Shown here: in pieces, positions 46,009 to 57,113 of the stretch
Position numbering within the stretch: position 1 is the stretch's first letter
Layout of the letters: every line of letters starts with the position of its first letter
Source of the DNA: Chamaecrista fasciculata
Taxonomy: Eukaryota > Streptophyta > Magnoliopsida > Fabales > Fabaceae
Direction of reading: 5' to 3'
NCBI GenBank assembly: GCA_003254925.1
Contig: QANZ01018611.1
Location: forward strand, 11,167 to 75,166
DNA length: 64,000 nucleotides
Translations under genes and position numbers: made by a program
Notes under the pieces: generated by a model
Seen by the model: the letters and a program-made list of their open reading frames with translations, nothing else
The model's database searches: none
What the model was told of the DNA's origin: nothing

Positions 46009-46463
46009 TGTCAAAATCTCAAATTGGTCCCTTATCTATGGGGAGGATTTCAAATTAGTCATACATGTTTTACAGTCTTTCAAATTAGTCTAAAGAATAT
46101 TGAATGTATGGTTATCTCATTTCAAGCTCAAATGCGACGAATCCAAAGCTACGAGTTTCTTTTGACGAATACTTTGAGACCATCAACAAACGAGATCAAA
46201 TTGAGTCCCAAAAGAGAGTGAGTTGTTTCACTATCAAACAAATGGAATTGGTCATACGTTTCTTGTTGCAAATTCGAATGCAATGAGTTTGAAACTATGT
46301 GTTAATTCTTGAAAAATTCTTTCTCTATCCAGTTAAAATCGTAAGAAAATGAGTTTAAATTACGTCTCAAAAGTAGGATTGAAACCAATTTAAAATGGTA
46401 TGGAAACATGTAGGAATAATCTGAAACAAATAAAAGGTGAAGGACCAATTTGAGACTTTGGCC
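46009..46463. mobile_element. MITE related to 2609-3254
   Basis: Left end tgtcaaaatctcaaattggt and right end accaatttgagactttggcc are inverted copies. Interior phrases such as gctcaaatgcgacgaatcc match 2758-2780 of the earlier element. No 9-bp duplication is readable, so it is older or damaged at one end. ORFs 46024-46221 and 46104-46286 are not genes. Confidence 0.6.
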
Positions 46464-46895
46464 AAAAATTAATCATATATGAGTTTGATAATATTTATAT
46501 TAATAAAAATATTTATATATTTATATAATTTTTTTATAAGAAATTAATAAAAAACAATACATACATACTTTGTATATTTTATACAATAAAAATAATATTT
46601 AGTAGTAGAAAATATAAATATATAAAGTAAAGATATTTTTTAAAAAAAAAAAAAGATAAAAGTACTCTTGGTACCCCTAAAGTATGGGGTTAGTTTCAGT
46701 TGTAGTTTATAATTTTTTTTGGGGTCAATTGTAACTACAAGGTATGAGGTTAGTTTCAATTGTACCCCAAAAATTTTTTCACTTGAATCGGACCCCCAAA
46801 AGTTGACTGAGCCGATTGAATCTATGTTCACTTGTAAATCATAAGGCTCACTATTGAGTAAGAGTGTTTAAAAGTGGAACGAAATCAATTAGAAC
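46464..46895. other. Non-coding with a MITE fragment
   Basis: 46660-46810 contains reiterated ggtatgaggttagtttcaat units, a fragment of a transposon whose other end is missing. No gene. Confidence 0.35.
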
Positions 46896-47352
46896 TAGGG
46901 TTAGCAATGGGTGGGTATCCGCTCATTTTTTCACTATCCGTATTCGTATTCGTTAATTCTTTTCAATATCCGTATCCTATCCTATTCGATATCCGGTATC
47001 CGACGGGTACCCTAAATATCCGAAATACCCTAAAATAATGGATATAGGATAGGATATCCTAATTCAAAAATCGGATATATAGGATATCCGATACCCAATA
47101 TCCGTTAATTAAAATAAATTAATTAAAAATATAGTAAAAAATGTATAAAATATAATAAAATATTTATATTATAGGATATCGGATAACGGGTACCCTAACT
47201 ATCCATTCATTTCGGATGGATTCCGGATAGTTAATTTTTTATTTTTCAATATCCGTACCATATCCGATATCCGGTATCCAACGGATATCGAATATTTTTT
47301 ACAGGTGGATTTAGACAGGTATCCTAAAGATCCACCCAAATTGTCATCCCTA
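46896..47352. mobile_element. hAT-type MITE, 457 bp
   Basis: Termini TAGGGTTAGCAATGGGTGGG and the inverse of TAGGGATGACAATTTGGGTG. Perfect 8-bp duplication attagaac (46888-46895, 47353-47360). The interior is built from reiterated gatatccg/cggatatc motifs in both orientations. Confidence 0.88.
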
Positions 47353-47945
47353 ATTAGAACGAACCAAATAGAACTAAACTAATGTTAGATTGAATCAAAC
47401 CAATAGATAAATGGTTTGGTTTGGTTTAATTTTTTTTTTTTTTTGCAATTTGGTTTGGTTCTATTTTTTTTGGGTGAGAAGAAAGTTTAGGTGATTTGGA
47501 CTCAGGGCTTAAGGGCATGCCTCCAGGCTCTATGAGCGCTTAGATAGGTACTTATAGATCGTCTATCAACAAGGCCCTCACATTGGCAGCAGGATTTGAA
47601 ATCACGACCTTGTGAGTTATGTGTTGACTTTTTAATAGAAATCACCAGACATAACTAAATAATTAACACATATCAATCATAAAGGAAAGATTGGGGGACA
47701 TGGACAACTGACGTGACGTGGGAGACTAAAATTGCAAAAAGTAAAAAAAAAAATCAAAATTGCAACTTATCTAAAAAATAAGGGATCAAAATCTCTTCCA
47801 AGTCAACTATTCACGTTAGACTTAACAGAGAGGGAGATGAATAAAATTTAAGGTGAGACTAATGGTGAAACCTTTTACAAAGATATGTGACTAAATTTGT
47901 AACACGATTAAAAAATATGGGACCAAATCTGAACAAAAAAAAATA
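47353..47945. other. Non-coding, left part unique, right part shared with unit 1
   Basis: 47757-47940 is collinear with 24108-24290. 47400-47460 contains inverted ggtttggttt-type sequence. No gene. Confidence 0.4.
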
Positions 47946-48272
47946 GGCTTAAGTGCACTTTTGGTCCCAATACTATGACTAAGGTTTCAATTTGGTCCCA
48001 TAACTATTTTTGTTGCGGATTTGGTCCCAAACCTTCGCAAAAAGTTTCACCGTTAGTCCCCTGGTCACTTCCGTCCAATTTTCGCCGTTAAGTGTGACGT
48101 GGCAGTCTGACTGGGATGCTGACGTGGCAAAATCAAATGAGATGGAGTAAGTTAGGATCAATATGTAACATTTCATAACTTCTCTGGACTGAACGCATAA
48201 TTTTATCCCAAATCAAAGTCATCTTCTTCCTCTGTTTTCCTAGAAAAACCCTTAATTCCTTCACATCCATCC

Positions 48273-48842
48273 ATGGCTATTCTTCTGGGTCCACCTGAAA
48301 TTCATCAATCCAAATCCACACAAGATGATGCTCCATCCTCTACTGGCGACCCTTTCGTCGATCTCATGGTCGCCAATTTCAACAACACTCTCAATAATCG
48401 TCCACCTTTGGGTTTCACCGAAAATTCATCTCTCACATTCCTCTCTACTTCAGATCCATGCCTCGATTTCTTCTTCCATGTCGTTCCTGATACTCCCTCT
48501 CACTCTGTAACTCGAAGACTTCAGTTAGCTTGGTCTCACGATTCTCTCACCTCCCTCAAGCTCATCTGCAATCTCTGAGGTGTCAGAGGAACCGGAAAAT
48601 CCGACAAGGAAGGATTCTACGCTTGCGCTCTCTGGCTTCACCACAATCACCCCAAAACTTTCGCCGGAAATGTCTCCTCCTTCGCCGATTTCGGTTACTT
48701 CAAGGACTTGCTCGAGATTCTTTACAGGATTCTCGAGGGTTTCGATGTTCGAATGCTTCAGAAACAAGAATTGCAACAGACTGACGTCGCTCTCGCCGCC
48801 GTCCTTTTCCTAATCCTCACCTCCGGCGCCGGTGAGGATTAG
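48273..48842 (+). pseudogene. Captured fragment of a DUF2828/vWA-type gene
   Basis: Starts at a good ATG with MAILLGPPEIH and reads through DPFVDLMVANFNNTL, GFTENSSLTFLSTSDPCLDF and FFHVVPDTPS. A TGA at 48576-48578 (LICNL*GVRGTGKSDKEGF) sits where the family has arginine, and the same frame continues to 48842 (ALWLHHNHPKTFAG, FADFGYFKDLLEILYRILEG). The motifs match the N-terminal part of plant DUF2828 (UCP015417-type, vWA-containing) proteins of unknown function. The rest of that protein is missing. The leader before the ATG looks like genuine host 5'UTR (tcttcctctgttttcctag). Confidence 0.75.
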
Positions 48843-48848
48843 GAAAAG
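48804..48848. repeat. Perfect 18-bp hairpin at the end of the captured fragment
   Basis: cttttcctaatcctcacc (48804-48821) and its exact inverse (48831-48848) flank a 9-base tccggcgcc spacer. The reading frame ends within the second arm (TAG at 48840-48842). It looks like a small inverted duplication created at the acquisition breakpoint. Confidence 0.8.
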
Positions 48849-49205
48849 ATAGGCCGAAGATGGGAGATATAGTAACAGAGATGAAGAACAAGAAAATTTT
48901 CGTCAAAATTACAGATTGACCCCAAGAGTTTATAGAGTATATTGTGGAATGAGTACAGAGAAGTTATGAAATGTTACATATTGATCCTAATTTAGTCCAT
49001 CTCATTTGATTTTGCCACGTCAGCATCCCAGTCAGACTGCCACGTCACACTTAACGGCGAAAATTGGACGGAAGTGACCAGGGGACTAACGGTGAAACTT
49101 TTTGCGAAGGTTTGGGACCAAATCTGCAACAAAAATAGTTATGGGACCAAATTGAAACCTTAGTCATAGTATTGGGACCAAAAGTGCACTTAAGCCAAAA
49201 AAATA

Positions 49206-49419
49206 TAATGATCTGATTTGCAATCTTACCAAAAGATAAGAGGTCAATTGTTTTTAAAAAAAAGATAAGGGCCTAATTTACAAATTAATCAAAAAATAGG
49301 GGACTAAAAAATTATTTGCATACCCAGATGTAATTAATAAATAATGAAAATTTTAAAAACTAAATAAATTTAAATATCTTTTATTCTTTTTAATTTTAAT
49401 ATTCAAAAATCAAAATCAA
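49206..49419. other. Shared block containing the empty site of the unit 1 foldback MULE
   Basis: Collinear with 24291-24379 joined to 25673-25820. The uninterrupted gggcctaatttacaaattaa (about 49268-49287) is the pre-insertion site of the 24380-25672 element. Confidence 0.75.
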
Positions 49420-50015
49420 TGTAACTTAGGGTATGACAGGTCATATCTATACTATATATATAGGCCTTGACAATCATCGATTTACACATTCCGCCGCACT
49501 TGCTTGCTCTTCATTTGCAATTCCATTTCATCTTTTCCCTTTTCTGATGTGAAGATTCTCGTCGACAATTTCAAGGTATGCATACCAAATCTTCCTTTTC
49601 TCTTTTCCTTATTCCTTTATTCGCAGTATTGATCTCTTTCCATTCCAACCCTGCTTTTCTGAATTCATGAATGAGGCTGTTAATTTGTGTTTGGAAATTA
49701 TTGACCTGAGTATTGTAATCCATGTTTTCTACAGCACTCAATGAGAAGACGCTATTCAATTTCTAAGTTACGAAGTATTGAAAGATATGAATCCTGATGT
49801 TTATTATACCTTTACAAGACTGTTTGATCCATTTCGTAGAGAAGGGATGATTTCAGAATCACAACAGAGCAAACACTCTGGTATGTTGATGATGAAGTGT
49901 CGTAAGAGACTTAATGTTGTTTTCTATGATGCTTTAATGGATGCATATTGTTTGCTTAGCCATCAACGATATGATAGAAGTTTTGTTAATGGATATTGTA
50001 AAATTAAAATACTCG
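49420..50015 (+). pseudogene. PPR module a, copy 2: leader, intron and PPR fragment
   Basis: gtaacttagggtatgacagg, TATA tract (about 49451-49461), leader with ttccgccgcacttgcttgct, donor ttcaaggtatgcat (about 49571-49582) and acceptor ttttctacag (about 49727-49736). The exon encodes YEVLKDMNPDVYYTFTRLFD and FRREGMISESQQ, with a frame change before RKRLNVVFYDALMDAYCLLS and FVNGYCKIKI. It is better preserved than copy 1. A retroelement fragment interrupts the homology at about 50016. Confidence 0.6.
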
Positions 50016-50871
50016 AAGCTAGACACACAAAAACAAAATAAAGCAAAAGACTCAATCCCTCATCGGCAGGCGGAAGGATCTGCATAGGCGTTGACCCAAC
50101 TGTCTAAGATATGTATCCTGTACATCCATCCTGTCAAACAGGCGACCCTGGTCACGTCGGACAGACTGGAGCTCAGTCAGGATCTGTGCCTGTGTCTCCT
50201 CCATGCGGGCCATAGAAGCCTCAAGCGCTGACATCCGTCCAGCATCCTCCATGTGCACATCCCCGGGGCATCATCCTGGGCCTCGCCTCCCAACCTCTCA
50301 TATTCCATCGGGGCCAAAGCGTCGACATACTCGTCCTTTTCCTCCTTTGTGCGCTCCCTAATGCCCTTGGACCGAAAGATTTCCGTCAAAAGGTGCGGCA
50401 AGACCATGGCACGCCCAGAAGGTCCATTAACAGAAGCTTCCAAAGCGTCTATCATAAGACTAGGTATATCGACATCCCGCCCCTGCGACAACAGGAAGAT
50501 AAGGGCAGCGACGATCCTAGGATGAATGTGGCTCTTGTGATTGTTAGGAATGATGTTATTAGTCACCAAGTGGAGCCACATCCGGAAGTCGGGTGGGGGT
50601 GTCGTAAAACGGGAGCTGGAGGTATTCACAAATGAGACCTGTTGTGAGGCGCACCGGGAAAGTCCGAAGAGTGACATCATAATCGCTCGTCCAAGCACGA
50701 TGAGCGTAATAGCGGCGGACCAGGGTAAGGTTTGCCTTCTTTCGCCAATACAAAGGGATATGGCGGTGCTTATGTGCCTCCTTGCTTAGGGGCATTATGT
50801 TGATGTGGTTAGGCTAATTGTTATGTCTTTGGAACATGCCATCCACTCCCCTAATCAAGGCCAAGGTCTTC
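50016..50871 (-). mobile_element. Retroelement gene fragment inserted in the PPR relic, unit 2 only
   Basis: About 855 bases replace roughly 100 bases of unit 1 (26440-26540). Base composition is visibly more GC-rich than the surroundings. Read on the minus strand, it encodes the putative plant transposon protein described at 50052-50795. No terminal repeats or target duplication were found at the borders, so it may be filler DNA captured in repair and not a transposed unit. Confidence 0.6.
50052..50795 (-). pseudogene. Putative plant transposon protein (PF20167-like), frameshifted
   Basis: Three overlapping minus-strand frames form one protein. 50795-50590: TLVRRYYAHRAWTSDYDVTL, TGLICEYLQLPFYDTPT. 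Then, after a shift in a C-run, 50600-50180: FRMWLHLVTNNIIPNNHKSH, HPRIVAALIFLLSQGRDVDI, LPHLLTEIFRSKGI. Then, after a second shift near 50255, a coiled-coil-like tail MEETQAQILTELQSVRRDQG. This order matches proteins annotated 'putative plant transposon protein' that accompany Gypsy/Ogre-like retroelements. The plus-strand ORFs 50253-50789 are shadows. Confidence 0.6.
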
Positions 50872-51435
50872 TATTTTCTTCAAAGAAAGAAATGTTATTA
50901 GAAGGCAAGGTGTGTTTGCTATGATGATGTAGAAAATTTGAATAGTATTTCTTTTATAATACTTTAGTGTATGTTTATTGTTTGATAAACAAAATATTTG
51001 GTAAAATGACTAAATCTTTTGTTTATGTTACCAATTATATAATTGGATATTGTAAAATTAAAAGTGACTATTATTCAATGAATTGATTGTTGTTGAAGGA
51101 GTTTTCAACTTTGTGAGATGTGATGTTTTGTTTCCGTAGCACATGTTTCTCTTAGGTTTTTCAATAATTTAATTTGTTAATTTATCATATGCCTATTTCA
51201 ATTATTCTTTAATTTAATCTTGCTTCAATTAATGTTGACAAGTTGTTTCCTTGGTGTTGTACAAAAGATTATACAATGTTTAATCAAACAAAGCCTGTGT
51301 TTCTGTAACAAAACTTGTGTTTCTGATATGTCAGTTCTGATTCCAAGTCATACATTGATTGTTTGTATATATAGTATCATAACATGAAAAGAGATTGTAA
51401 ATCAAGGTTTGCAACATCATCTTCATACATTCTAA
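50872..51435. other. Shared decayed PPR-downstream block
   Basis: Collinear with 26541-27112, with the same decayed ttggatattgtaaaattaaa PPR relic (about 51044). No intact frame. Confidence 0.45.
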
Positions 51436-52903
51436 GGGCCTCTTTGGGGATGGGGCATCCCAAACTCATCCCATTCTAATCCTAATTTCAACCAAAAATT
51501 AGATGAACAGTCCAGTTTGGGTGTTTGTCTCACACATAATCTCATCTCATCTCATCCAAATCATCATCCCATTTATCATACATTTACTAATCTACCCCTA
51601 TTTATATACCTATATTTACCTACACTCTAATACAAATATAAAAAAGATAATTAGACAAAATAGTAATTTTACATACCCTCATTTATTACACTTATAATTT
51701 TCTCTCTCTCCATCATTTCTTATTAATTTTTTTTCTCTCCCTCTCACTCACTCACAAACACACACAAACTTCTCTCTCTCNNNNNNNNNNNNNNNNNNNN
51801 NNNNNNNNNNNNNNNNNNNNNNNNNNNNNNNNNNNNNNNNNNNNNNNNNNNNNNNNNNNNNNNNNNNNNNNNNNNNNTTTTTTCTCAAACTATGAAAATA
51901 GTTTGATTTTGGTCCTCAAACTATTTGTTGTTCTAAATTCGTGTCCAAATTCATCCGATGATTATGCGCTATGGATAATGGAGAAATAACGGTTATTTTT
52001 TTGTTGGGAAAATACACAAGTTTCCATGTGTTTGTTATTTTTCTGGTTCGAATCATGGGTAGCAAAAAAATTGCAATGTTGTTTTGTTGGGAAATTACAA
52101 AGTTATGGACCAAATTGTACATTTACAATCATTTCCATATTACTTGCATTCTGGTCCCACGATATTGTTTGTTATTTTTTGCACCTTGCAAATAAAAAAT
52201 ATACCCGATTGTTGACGGTACAAGCTTTGTTCGAGCCCCGAGTACAGATATTAGGGACCGATTCTTTGGACCGATACAATGTTATGGACCAAATTTTATG
52301 TTTACAATACTTTTCATGTTATTTGCATTCTAGTCCCCAAAATATTACTTATTATTTTCTTTATATTCAAATTCATAAATGTGCCCCATTATTCATGGCT
52401 GGGATTCTCTACGAGCTTTGAATTATCACTCACACATGTTAGGGATTGATTAATTGGCCGGATACAAATTTATGGACCAAATTGCATTCTCAAAAGAATT
52501 TTAATGTTATTTTCATTTTGTCCCATAATCTCATCCAATAGGATGGACCAAAATCCATCATCTTATAGGATTGAGAAATCACGCTTTCCAAGAGCATATC
52601 ATCCCAGTCAAACCCCAGTCAAACCCCACCCAAACACCTATCATTTCATCTCAATTTCAATCTCAACATAATTATTTCATACCATTTCTACCCCTATACA
52701 AATTAAAAAAATCCATAATCATATTTCAACCAACCACAATCATTACATACCCTTTTATATAATTTCACACCCTATTATACATCATTTTCTCTCAAACCAT
52801 CCAAACACTTCATCTCATCCTAATTTCAACATCATCTCATCTCATCTCATAGGTTGAGATTGGATTGAGATTGGATTGAACTTACAAGTTCCCAAACAGG
52901 CCC
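51436..52903. mobile_element. PIF/Harbinger-like element, unit 2 only, with internal reiterations
   Basis: Termini GGGCCTCTTTGGGGATG and, read inward from 52903, GGGCCTGTTTGGGAACTTG. The 3-bp duplication TAA (51433-51435, 52904-52906) is typical of PIF/Harbinger. Unit 1 has the empty site (cattttaagtaaacc, about 27105-27119). The subterminal parts are rich in catctcatc/gatgagatg. At 52095-52520 a unit containing ttatggaccaaatt...tttgcattctggtccc is repeated three times at a spacing of about 180-190 bp. It contains a 97-base assembly gap. No transposase frame. Confidence 0.85.
51781..51877. other. Assembly gap (97 N) inside the PIF-like element
   Basis: Undetermined bases following a ctctctctc tract and preceding a T-run. 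The real length is unknown. Confidence 0.95.
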
Positions 52904-52906
52904 TAA

Positions 52907-55068
52907 GTAAACCATATAATATAAACAAGATTACAACATCTATTTCGTTTTATACATGCATATATATGGAGCCATTTCAAACTGATAATTGTCAAATGTT
53001 AATGAATAGCATACGTCATCAGAAATAATAAGAAATGAATTACTTTGCATTGTTTCTCAATCTCATATATGTATATATATACAGGGAAAGGAGATCATTC
53101 TATGTACCATTTGAAACTAAATACTTTTTGCTTCTCAATTTTCAATTTAAAAGAACTTGGATGTTCCAAGTGGAAAGGCATAAAGCTTAAGAAACTGATG
53201 GCTTCACATTAACAGTAGAAAAAACTGATTTGAGTAAGATACCAGAGCTCAATTATCCCTACCTTTACTTAGAATCAATTCTGAAATAATATCTATAATA
53301 ACACCTCAAATGTCACTTTCTCAATTTACCCATAAATCGCATTTTCAGTCCTACCTTCAATCAAAAACCAGTAACAGTTCAAGCTCATCATGAACCTTCA
53401 AAATTTCACATATCGAAAAATAAAGCCATATTTGCAAATTGGCATCAAACAATGAAGAAACTCCGTACTTTGCAGGAATTTTGAGTTTCTAATCTCATTT
53501 GGTTTCACTCTATAAAGCATGAATATTGACACGGATAAGGATCCACCAACACGCTAAAATCTTAAAATTATATATCTAATTATAATATATGTAATTATTT
53601 TCTATTCTTTACCATGTTAAAGTCACAAAAAATTGATTTTATATTCTCAAATTTATATATATGTCGTATGAGTGGCGGACACAGACACAAATAAAAAATA
53701 CTCATCTACAAAATGAAGTTTCCATTTCAAAAGTTTTCTTGCTGACAATAGTAGTTGCAAACTCATCTATATGTGGTTCCTCAAACCAAAAATACTCAAA
53801 CTAGTGTTAATTGATGTATGGAGAAAACAACATTTCCGTCCTTAAATTTTACATCAATTTTCAATTTCATTTCCAATGTTTGTTTACTATCAATTTTGTC
53901 CACAAAATTTCACATTTTAGTTGATTATATCCTTTGATTAACTTCTTTTAATAAATTAACGATAAACTACATTGTGTTTTTCAAAATGAGTTAAGATTTT
54001 AGTTTTTCACCAATTTTACATATATGTAGTTACGTAGAATTTGTCGTTAATATTTGACTGAAGTTAGAGCAAAAAATAAAATAAATAATAAATATGAAAC
54101 TTTTTGGATAAAATTGATAATAAATAAATATTGGAAATGAAATTAAAAATTAATATAAAATGAAATTAAAAATTAATATTTTACTGCTTCAAAGATACAC
54201 CATATATACAAGACAGAGAAACTTGGACAGTGAGGCTGGGTTGAGGTTGGATGAATTGTATAGTGGCTGGTACTGGTAGTAGTGACTAAAGAAGATAAAG
54301 TTATAGTGTTGAAGAGGCTTTGATTGATGTTGTCATTGACAAATGATTTTGATATAAAAAGTAATTGATAGAATGACCAAATGTGGTATGTTACTCAATC
54401 TTACTACTTATAATATCCTTATTGCACTAAATTAGTGTATATTTTCAGGCCAAAAAAATAGTGTATATTTAAAATTTAAAAGTGGAGATTATTTTCATTG
54501 TTACTAGAGGAGTTTTCTTCAAGTCCTATGGTCAAACATTTTCAAACAATTTTTTCAATTGCACATGACTTTGTTATGCGTTTTTTATATGTTCATCGTT
54601 AATTTGATTTTTCAGTTTAGAGGATCATTTCAGTTCTTCCTTCCTTAATTGAAATTGTAGCTAAAATGATGGTTCTTTTGGTTGTCATTCTTTATATCAT
54701 CTCATAAAATGTTTGAATTTTGACAAAAAGAATGTTTAAATTAAAGGAATATTAAAGCATATATAAGATCAGATTATTGAATACAATGGGCATAAGATCT
54801 ACTTAAAATTAATAATTATTGAAGAATCAACTCTGCCGTAGGAAATAATATGAAATAAATGACTTTGCATTCTTTCTCAATCCCAGTCCCCAGATATACA
54901 AGAAAAGGAAGCTTATGGAAATAAATACTTTTTGCTTTTTTTTTTTTTGGTTTTTAAAAAAAAAAGATTTTAATGAACTTGGATGTTCCATGTGGATGCA
55001 GAAAACTTAAGAAACTGCGGGCTTCGTATTCACATAGTAAAAATTGACTCGGCCGGCTAAAACAAAAA
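52907..55068. other. Shared non-coding block
   Basis: Collinear with 27113-29004, 30915-31015 and 34578-35000, without the unit 1 solo LTR, PIF-like element and LINE. 54405-54650 has no counterpart in unit 1. An ancient hAT-MITE relic lies at 53515-53710. No gene. Confidence 0.55.
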
Positions 55069-55080
55069 AAATCTACACTA

Positions 55081-55101
55081 TTGTTTTTTTTTTTTTGGCC
55101 G
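55081..55101 (-). mobile_element. Tail-only LINE insertion (21 bp)
   Basis: Insert ttgt(n)ggccg, i.e. on the minus strand cggcc plus an A-run, between two perfect copies of aaatctacacta (55069-55080, 55102-55113). Unit 1 (about 35000) has a single copy. The cggcc-A(n) end matches the 3' end of the LINE at 13751-14116. Confidence 0.75.
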
Positions 55102-55138
55102 AAATCTACACTAGTGTTAATTCATTTATTTAACACTT

Positions 55139-55230
55139 TTTTTTCGTAGAAAGGATGCATAATATTATAAGAAATAACAGCGAAACAGAGTACAACGAAA
55201 CAGAGTACAACCAAAGGCGGAAATAAAAGC
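55139..55230 (-). mobile_element. 92-bp 5'-truncated LINE-type insertion
   Basis: Flanked by perfect 14-bp copies of tttatttaacactt (55125-55138, 55231-55244). Unit 1 has one copy (35013-35026). The T-run at the left edge is the poly(A) tail on the minus strand. The body contains a direct 16-bp repeat (cgaaacagagtacaac) in tandem. Confidence 0.8.
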
Positions 55231-55273
55231 TTTATTTAACACTTCCAAGATATACTAGACGACCAAGGAAAAA

Positions 55274-55925
55274 GGTAAAAGATATGTTGGTATAGGTGTC
55301 AGTTTTAGTTATGCCCTCAACGTTTGTTTTGTGTCAGTTATACCCCTACGTTTCACATTGTTGTCAATTATACCCTAACTTCAAGGTTTTTGGGTCAAAG
55401 TTTTATTTTGGTCCCTCAAATTTGCTCAAAGTTCAGTTTTGGTCCCTCAAGTCTCCGGAAAACTTTCTGGCGAGATACACGGCGGCCCCAACGACTATGA
55501 AAACTCCTAATCCAAGGTTTTTTTTACCTCTTGAGTTCAATGGCGGCCTGCATTTTGCCAACAAATGACCAGAAATATGATTTTCGGAGATTGTGTAATT
55601 TTTCGGCAGTATGCCAGTCATTTATTTTTCATAAAATGGAGGCCGCCATTGAACTCAGAAGGTCAAAAAACCTTGGATTAGGAATTTTCGTAGTCGTCGG
55701 AGTCACCGTGTATCTCGCTGAAAAGTTCGTCAAAGACTTGAGAGACCAAAACGGAACTTTGAGCAAACTTGATAGACCAAAATAGGACTTTGGCCTAAAA
55801 AAATTGAGGTTAGGGTATAATTAACAATAATATGAAATGTTAGGGGCATAACAGACACAAAACAAACGTTGGGGGCATAACTGAAACAGATCCCAAACGT
55901 TAGGGGCACCAATAGATCTTTTGCC
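55274..55925. mobile_element. MULE-type MITE, unit 2 copy of 35056-35684
   Basis: Same element and same 9-bp duplication aaggaaaaa (55265-55273, 55926-55934). The left end is altered (ggtaaaagatatgttggtat) relative to unit 1. ORFs 55296-55568, 55433-55621, 55531-55785 and 55730-55927 are arm translations. Confidence 0.85.
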
Positions 55926-55934
55926 AAGGAAAAA

Positions 55935-56362
55935 AGTTTTGAAGTGAAGCAGAGGTATTTCCAACGCTATGAACCACAATGTCACAATGTTAGATATGTG
56001 TCTTTGTCCGACACCCGTACAACATGTATTCATAAATTTCAGAATATAAAATTACTTTTGTGATTTTGATATGACAATAATTAAAAAATAATGACACATA
56101 TGATATATATCATAAATAAATATTAAAATTAATAATAATTGAATTCTAAATTATCTAACATTAGATGTTATTTTGGGTATAAATTATTGAATTCTAAATG
56201 GAGAGACAAATTGTCTCATTTAAAACATAAAATTTCTACCGAGATAAAGACATATTATTTTTATTTTGTTAGAATAGAAAAAAAATTAACCAAAGAGAAG
56301 ATAAAATAATAAAGAAAATCTTAACCCAAAAAAAGAAATGCTTAAAAAGGACCTGTTTGATT
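55935..56362. other. Shared non-coding block with two empty sites
   Basis: Contains the uninterrupted targets of the unit 1 MULE (taaaattaa at about 56123) and of the unit 1 hAT MITE (ttattgaattctaaatgg at about 56184). No gene. Confidence 0.6.
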
Positions 56363-57113
56363 TGGAGTTGTCAAAATGGTCCAACCAAAACCAAGCTCAC
56401 ATTAGCACGTAATTATAAGGGTCAGGCTAGGTTGGCCCATTTTGAAAATGGGCCAAGAAGTGGCCAGCCTAGCCCAACCCTTGACGAGCCAAGGACTGGC
56501 CCAACAGCGCATGAAATTTTTTTAAAAAAAAAATTAAAATTTTATAGAAAACCTGCTACGTAGTCTATAATAACATCAATTTGTGTGTATATCTACAATT
56601 ATAAAACCTGTATATATAATTATATATCTATATAAAACCTCTGTGTGTGTTGCGTAGAAGATGAACACAGGCCACAATACGCCATCGTACGTCGAGAAAG
56701 AAGAGACATGACAGAGACAAAACTACAAAATAAATTTTTTGGGTTAGGACTTGCTTTGTTTTTTCTTCAATAATGGTATTCGTGAGATGGGTCACGAATG
56801 AATATAATTTGTAAATGACTAACGGAGATGGAGTAAGTGTTGATGCTGCGGTGTATAATGGATTCATGGGTAATGAGTTTTTTTAAAAAAAGTGTGCGCC
56901 GTATAGGATCGTTATTGCAAAATTTGGGAGGTGGCCCAAGAAAAAAAATAAGGAATTCCCAAATTTTTTTAAATGTGAATAGAAGACGGACTGGTCTGTG
57001 TTCAACTCGTTTAGGCCCATTTTTCAAATAAGCCAAAATTCTTAGCCCAATCTGTTTTCTTTTTGTGGTCTATTGGGTCAGTTCAACACACCAAACCCAT
57101 TTTGACAAGTCTA
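56363..57113. mobile_element. hAT-type element, unit 2 copy of 37685-38407
   Basis: Same gtttgatt flanks (56355-56362, 57114-57121). The first terminal base pair region reads TTGGAGTTGTC here, a mutated left end. The interior is collinear with the unit 1 copy. Confidence 0.85.

Larger units (their letters stand above)
47946..49196. mobile_element. Pack-MULE carrying a host gene fragment, unit 2 only
   Basis: A 1251-bp element with termini ggcttaagtgcacttttggt and its inverse, and TIRs of about 235 bp (47946-48183 and about 48962-49196). These include the matched blocks ggcagtctgactgggatgct and agcatcccagtcagactgcc. Perfect 9-bp duplication aaaaaaata (47937-47945, 49197-49205). Unit 1 has the empty site at about 24280-24310. 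Between the TIRs lies non-MULE sequence with a coding fragment of a host gene. No transposase. Confidence 0.92.

Noticed and set aside
46463-46480. 9-bp target duplication for the MITE at 46009-46463
   Set aside because: The flanks ttaattata and aaaaattaa do not match, so no duplication is claimed.
50253-50789. Three plus-strand ORFs of 80-90 codons
   Set aside because: They are the antisense of the minus-strand transposon-protein fragment, which carries the recognisable motifs.
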